From: Nitriliruptorales bacterium
Lineage (GTDB): Bacteria; Actinomycetota; Nitriliruptoria; Euzebyales; Egibacteraceae
Length of the DNA: 6,069 bases
Direction: 5' to 3'
Assembly (NCBI GenBank): GCA_007133145.1
Contig: SLNF01000279.1
Location: 1 to 6,069 of the forward strand
In this document: positions 5,368 to 6,069 of the stretch, one piece after another
How the letters are laid out: the number at the start of each line of letters is the position of its first letter
Numbering within the stretch: position 1 is the first letter of the stretch
Position numbers and translations under genes: made by a program
Notes under the pieces: generated by a model
The model's input: only the letters and a program-made list of their open reading frames with translations
Told to the model about the DNA's origin: nothing
Database searches by the model: none

Positions 5368-6069
5368 TTGGAGACCCGCGAGCTACTCGACCCTCGCGTG
5401 CTCTTCGTCACCGGCAAGGGCGGGGTCGGCAAGTCCACCGTCGCCGCGGCACTCGCGCTCGCCGGCGTGCGCAGCGGACGGCGCACCTGCCTCGTCGAGG
5501 TCGAGGGCCGCCAGACGATGGCGCGGGTCTTCGGCACCGAGCCGTGGGGCTTCGAGGAGCGTGAGATCCGCCCCGACCTCTTCGGGATGTCGGTGGACCC
5601 CGAGGCCTCGCTGTCGGAGTACCTCGACATGTTCTACGGCGCGCGGCGGATCTCCAAGCTCGTCGTCGGCTCGACCGCGGTGGAGTTCGCCACGACCGCC
5701 GCGCCCGGCATCAAGGACGTCCTGCTCATCGGAAAGGTCAAGGAGCTCGAGCGCCGGCGGGAGCCCGACGGGCGCTTCGCCTACGATCTCATCGTCGTCG
5801 ACGCACCGCCGACGGGGCGGATCGTGAACTTCCTGCGGGCACCCGATGCCACGACCGAGCTCGTCAACGTCGGACCGATCCGCGGGCAGGCGCAATCGCT
5901 CGTCGACATGCTCCTCGACGGCGCGCGCACCCACCTCCAGCTCGTCACCCTCCTCGAGGAGATGCCGGTGGAGGAGACCGTCGACAGCGCCGAGGCGCTG
6001 CGCGACCTGGGGGTCACCGTCGGGCCGATCATCGTCAACCGGGCCCTCGAGCCCGGCCTCGACGACGAG
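5368..6069 (+). CDS. ArsA/Get3-family P-loop ATPase (partial, 3' end beyond window)
   Basis: The first 234 residues of an ArsA/Get3-type ATPase are present; the gene continues past the right edge. The protein begins METRELLDPR from a TTG start with a perfect Shine-Dalgarno. The deviant Walker A GKGGVGKST (16-24) carries the signature lysine Lys17 that reaches across the dimer in this superfamily. Switch II is recognisable as DAPPTGR (145-151), against DTAPTGH in ArsA and Get3. Switch I differs: the usual DPAH after the second strand reads EGRQ (46-49) within CLVEVEGRQ. Canonical relatives pump arsenite with ArsB or target tail-anchored proteins. The actinobacterial branch (from memory Rv3679-Rv3680 in M. 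tuberculosis) occurs as two adjacent paralogues forming a complex, and is not an arsenic system. No arsR, arsB or arsC lies nearby, so arsenite export is unlikely. It is transcribed divergently from nfeD. A second ATPase gene downstream is expected but lies outside the window. Confidence 0.9.
   Translation, partial: METRELLDPRVLFVTGKGGVGKSTVAAALALAGVRSGRRTCLVEVEGRQTMARVFGTEPWGFEEREIRPDLFGMSVDPEASLSEYLDMFYGARRISKLVVGSTAVEFATTAAPGIKDVLLIGKVKELERRREPDGRFAYDLIVVDAPPTGRIVNFLRAPDATTELVNVGPIRGQAQSLVDMLLDGARTHLQLVTLLEEMPVEETVDSAEALRDLGVTVGPIIVNRALEPGLDDE

Noticed and set aside
5383..5934. Minus-strand open frame antisense to the arsA-like gene
   Set aside because: The plus-strand frame carries Walker A and switch II motifs and a perfect Shine-Dalgarno, so the antisense frame is a shadow.
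5368..6069. Arsenic-resistance operon
   Set aside because: No arsR, arsB or arsC is near, and the gene belongs with the paired ArsA/Get3-like ATPases found next to ridA and whiB in Actinobacteria.

Overview
The window is about 6 kb of very GC-rich DNA (estimated by eye at over 70% G+C, third codon positions almost all G or C) from an actinobacterium. The clearest taxonomic marker is a WhiB-family iron-sulfur protein, a family essentially confined to Actinobacteria and their phages. Near absence of lysine, many acidic residues, TTG starts and candidate leaderless promoters fit this. Genus cannot be read from the sequence; a deep-branching lineage is only a guess.

Layout, left to right. Positions 1-96 hold nothing I can support. 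A small two-helix membrane protein with a C-terminal CxCGW motif (minus, 549 to 97) is divergent from a large CLC chloride channel/transporter carrying a CBS pair and a TrkA-C (RCK_C) domain (plus, 657 to 2750). The CLC gene converges, with a 6-nt gap, on a RidA/YjgF-family gene (minus, 3221 to 2757). Upstream of ridA on the same strand are a whiB-like gene (minus, 3623 to 3285) and a full-length NfeD-family membrane protein (minus, 5265 to 3763). A 102-nt divergent intergenic region separates nfeD from an ArsA/Get3-family ATPase (plus, from a TTG at 5368, running off the right edge).

From memory, M. tuberculosis has a similar cluster: Rv3678c (RidA family), Rv3679-Rv3680 (paired ArsA/Get3-like ATPases) and Rv3681c (whiB4). 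Here ridA and the first arsA-like gene keep their divergent orientation, but a whiB gene and an nfeD gene lie between them. This whiB looks more like WhiB3/WhiB2 than WhiB4, so it may be an extra paralogue. A second arsA-like gene is expected just beyond the right edge.

The most notable points are the NfeD protein, whose ClpP-like protease domain lacks both the serine nucleophile and any lysine; the ArsA-like ATPase, whose switch I DPAH motif is replaced by EGRQ; the CLC protein, which keeps the gating glutamate but has valine at the inner proton-glutamate position and combines CBS and RCK_C domains; and an alternative TTG start for whiB supported by a Shine-Dalgarno sequence. No mobile element, CRISPR array, RNA gene or clear novel multi-gene system is visible.
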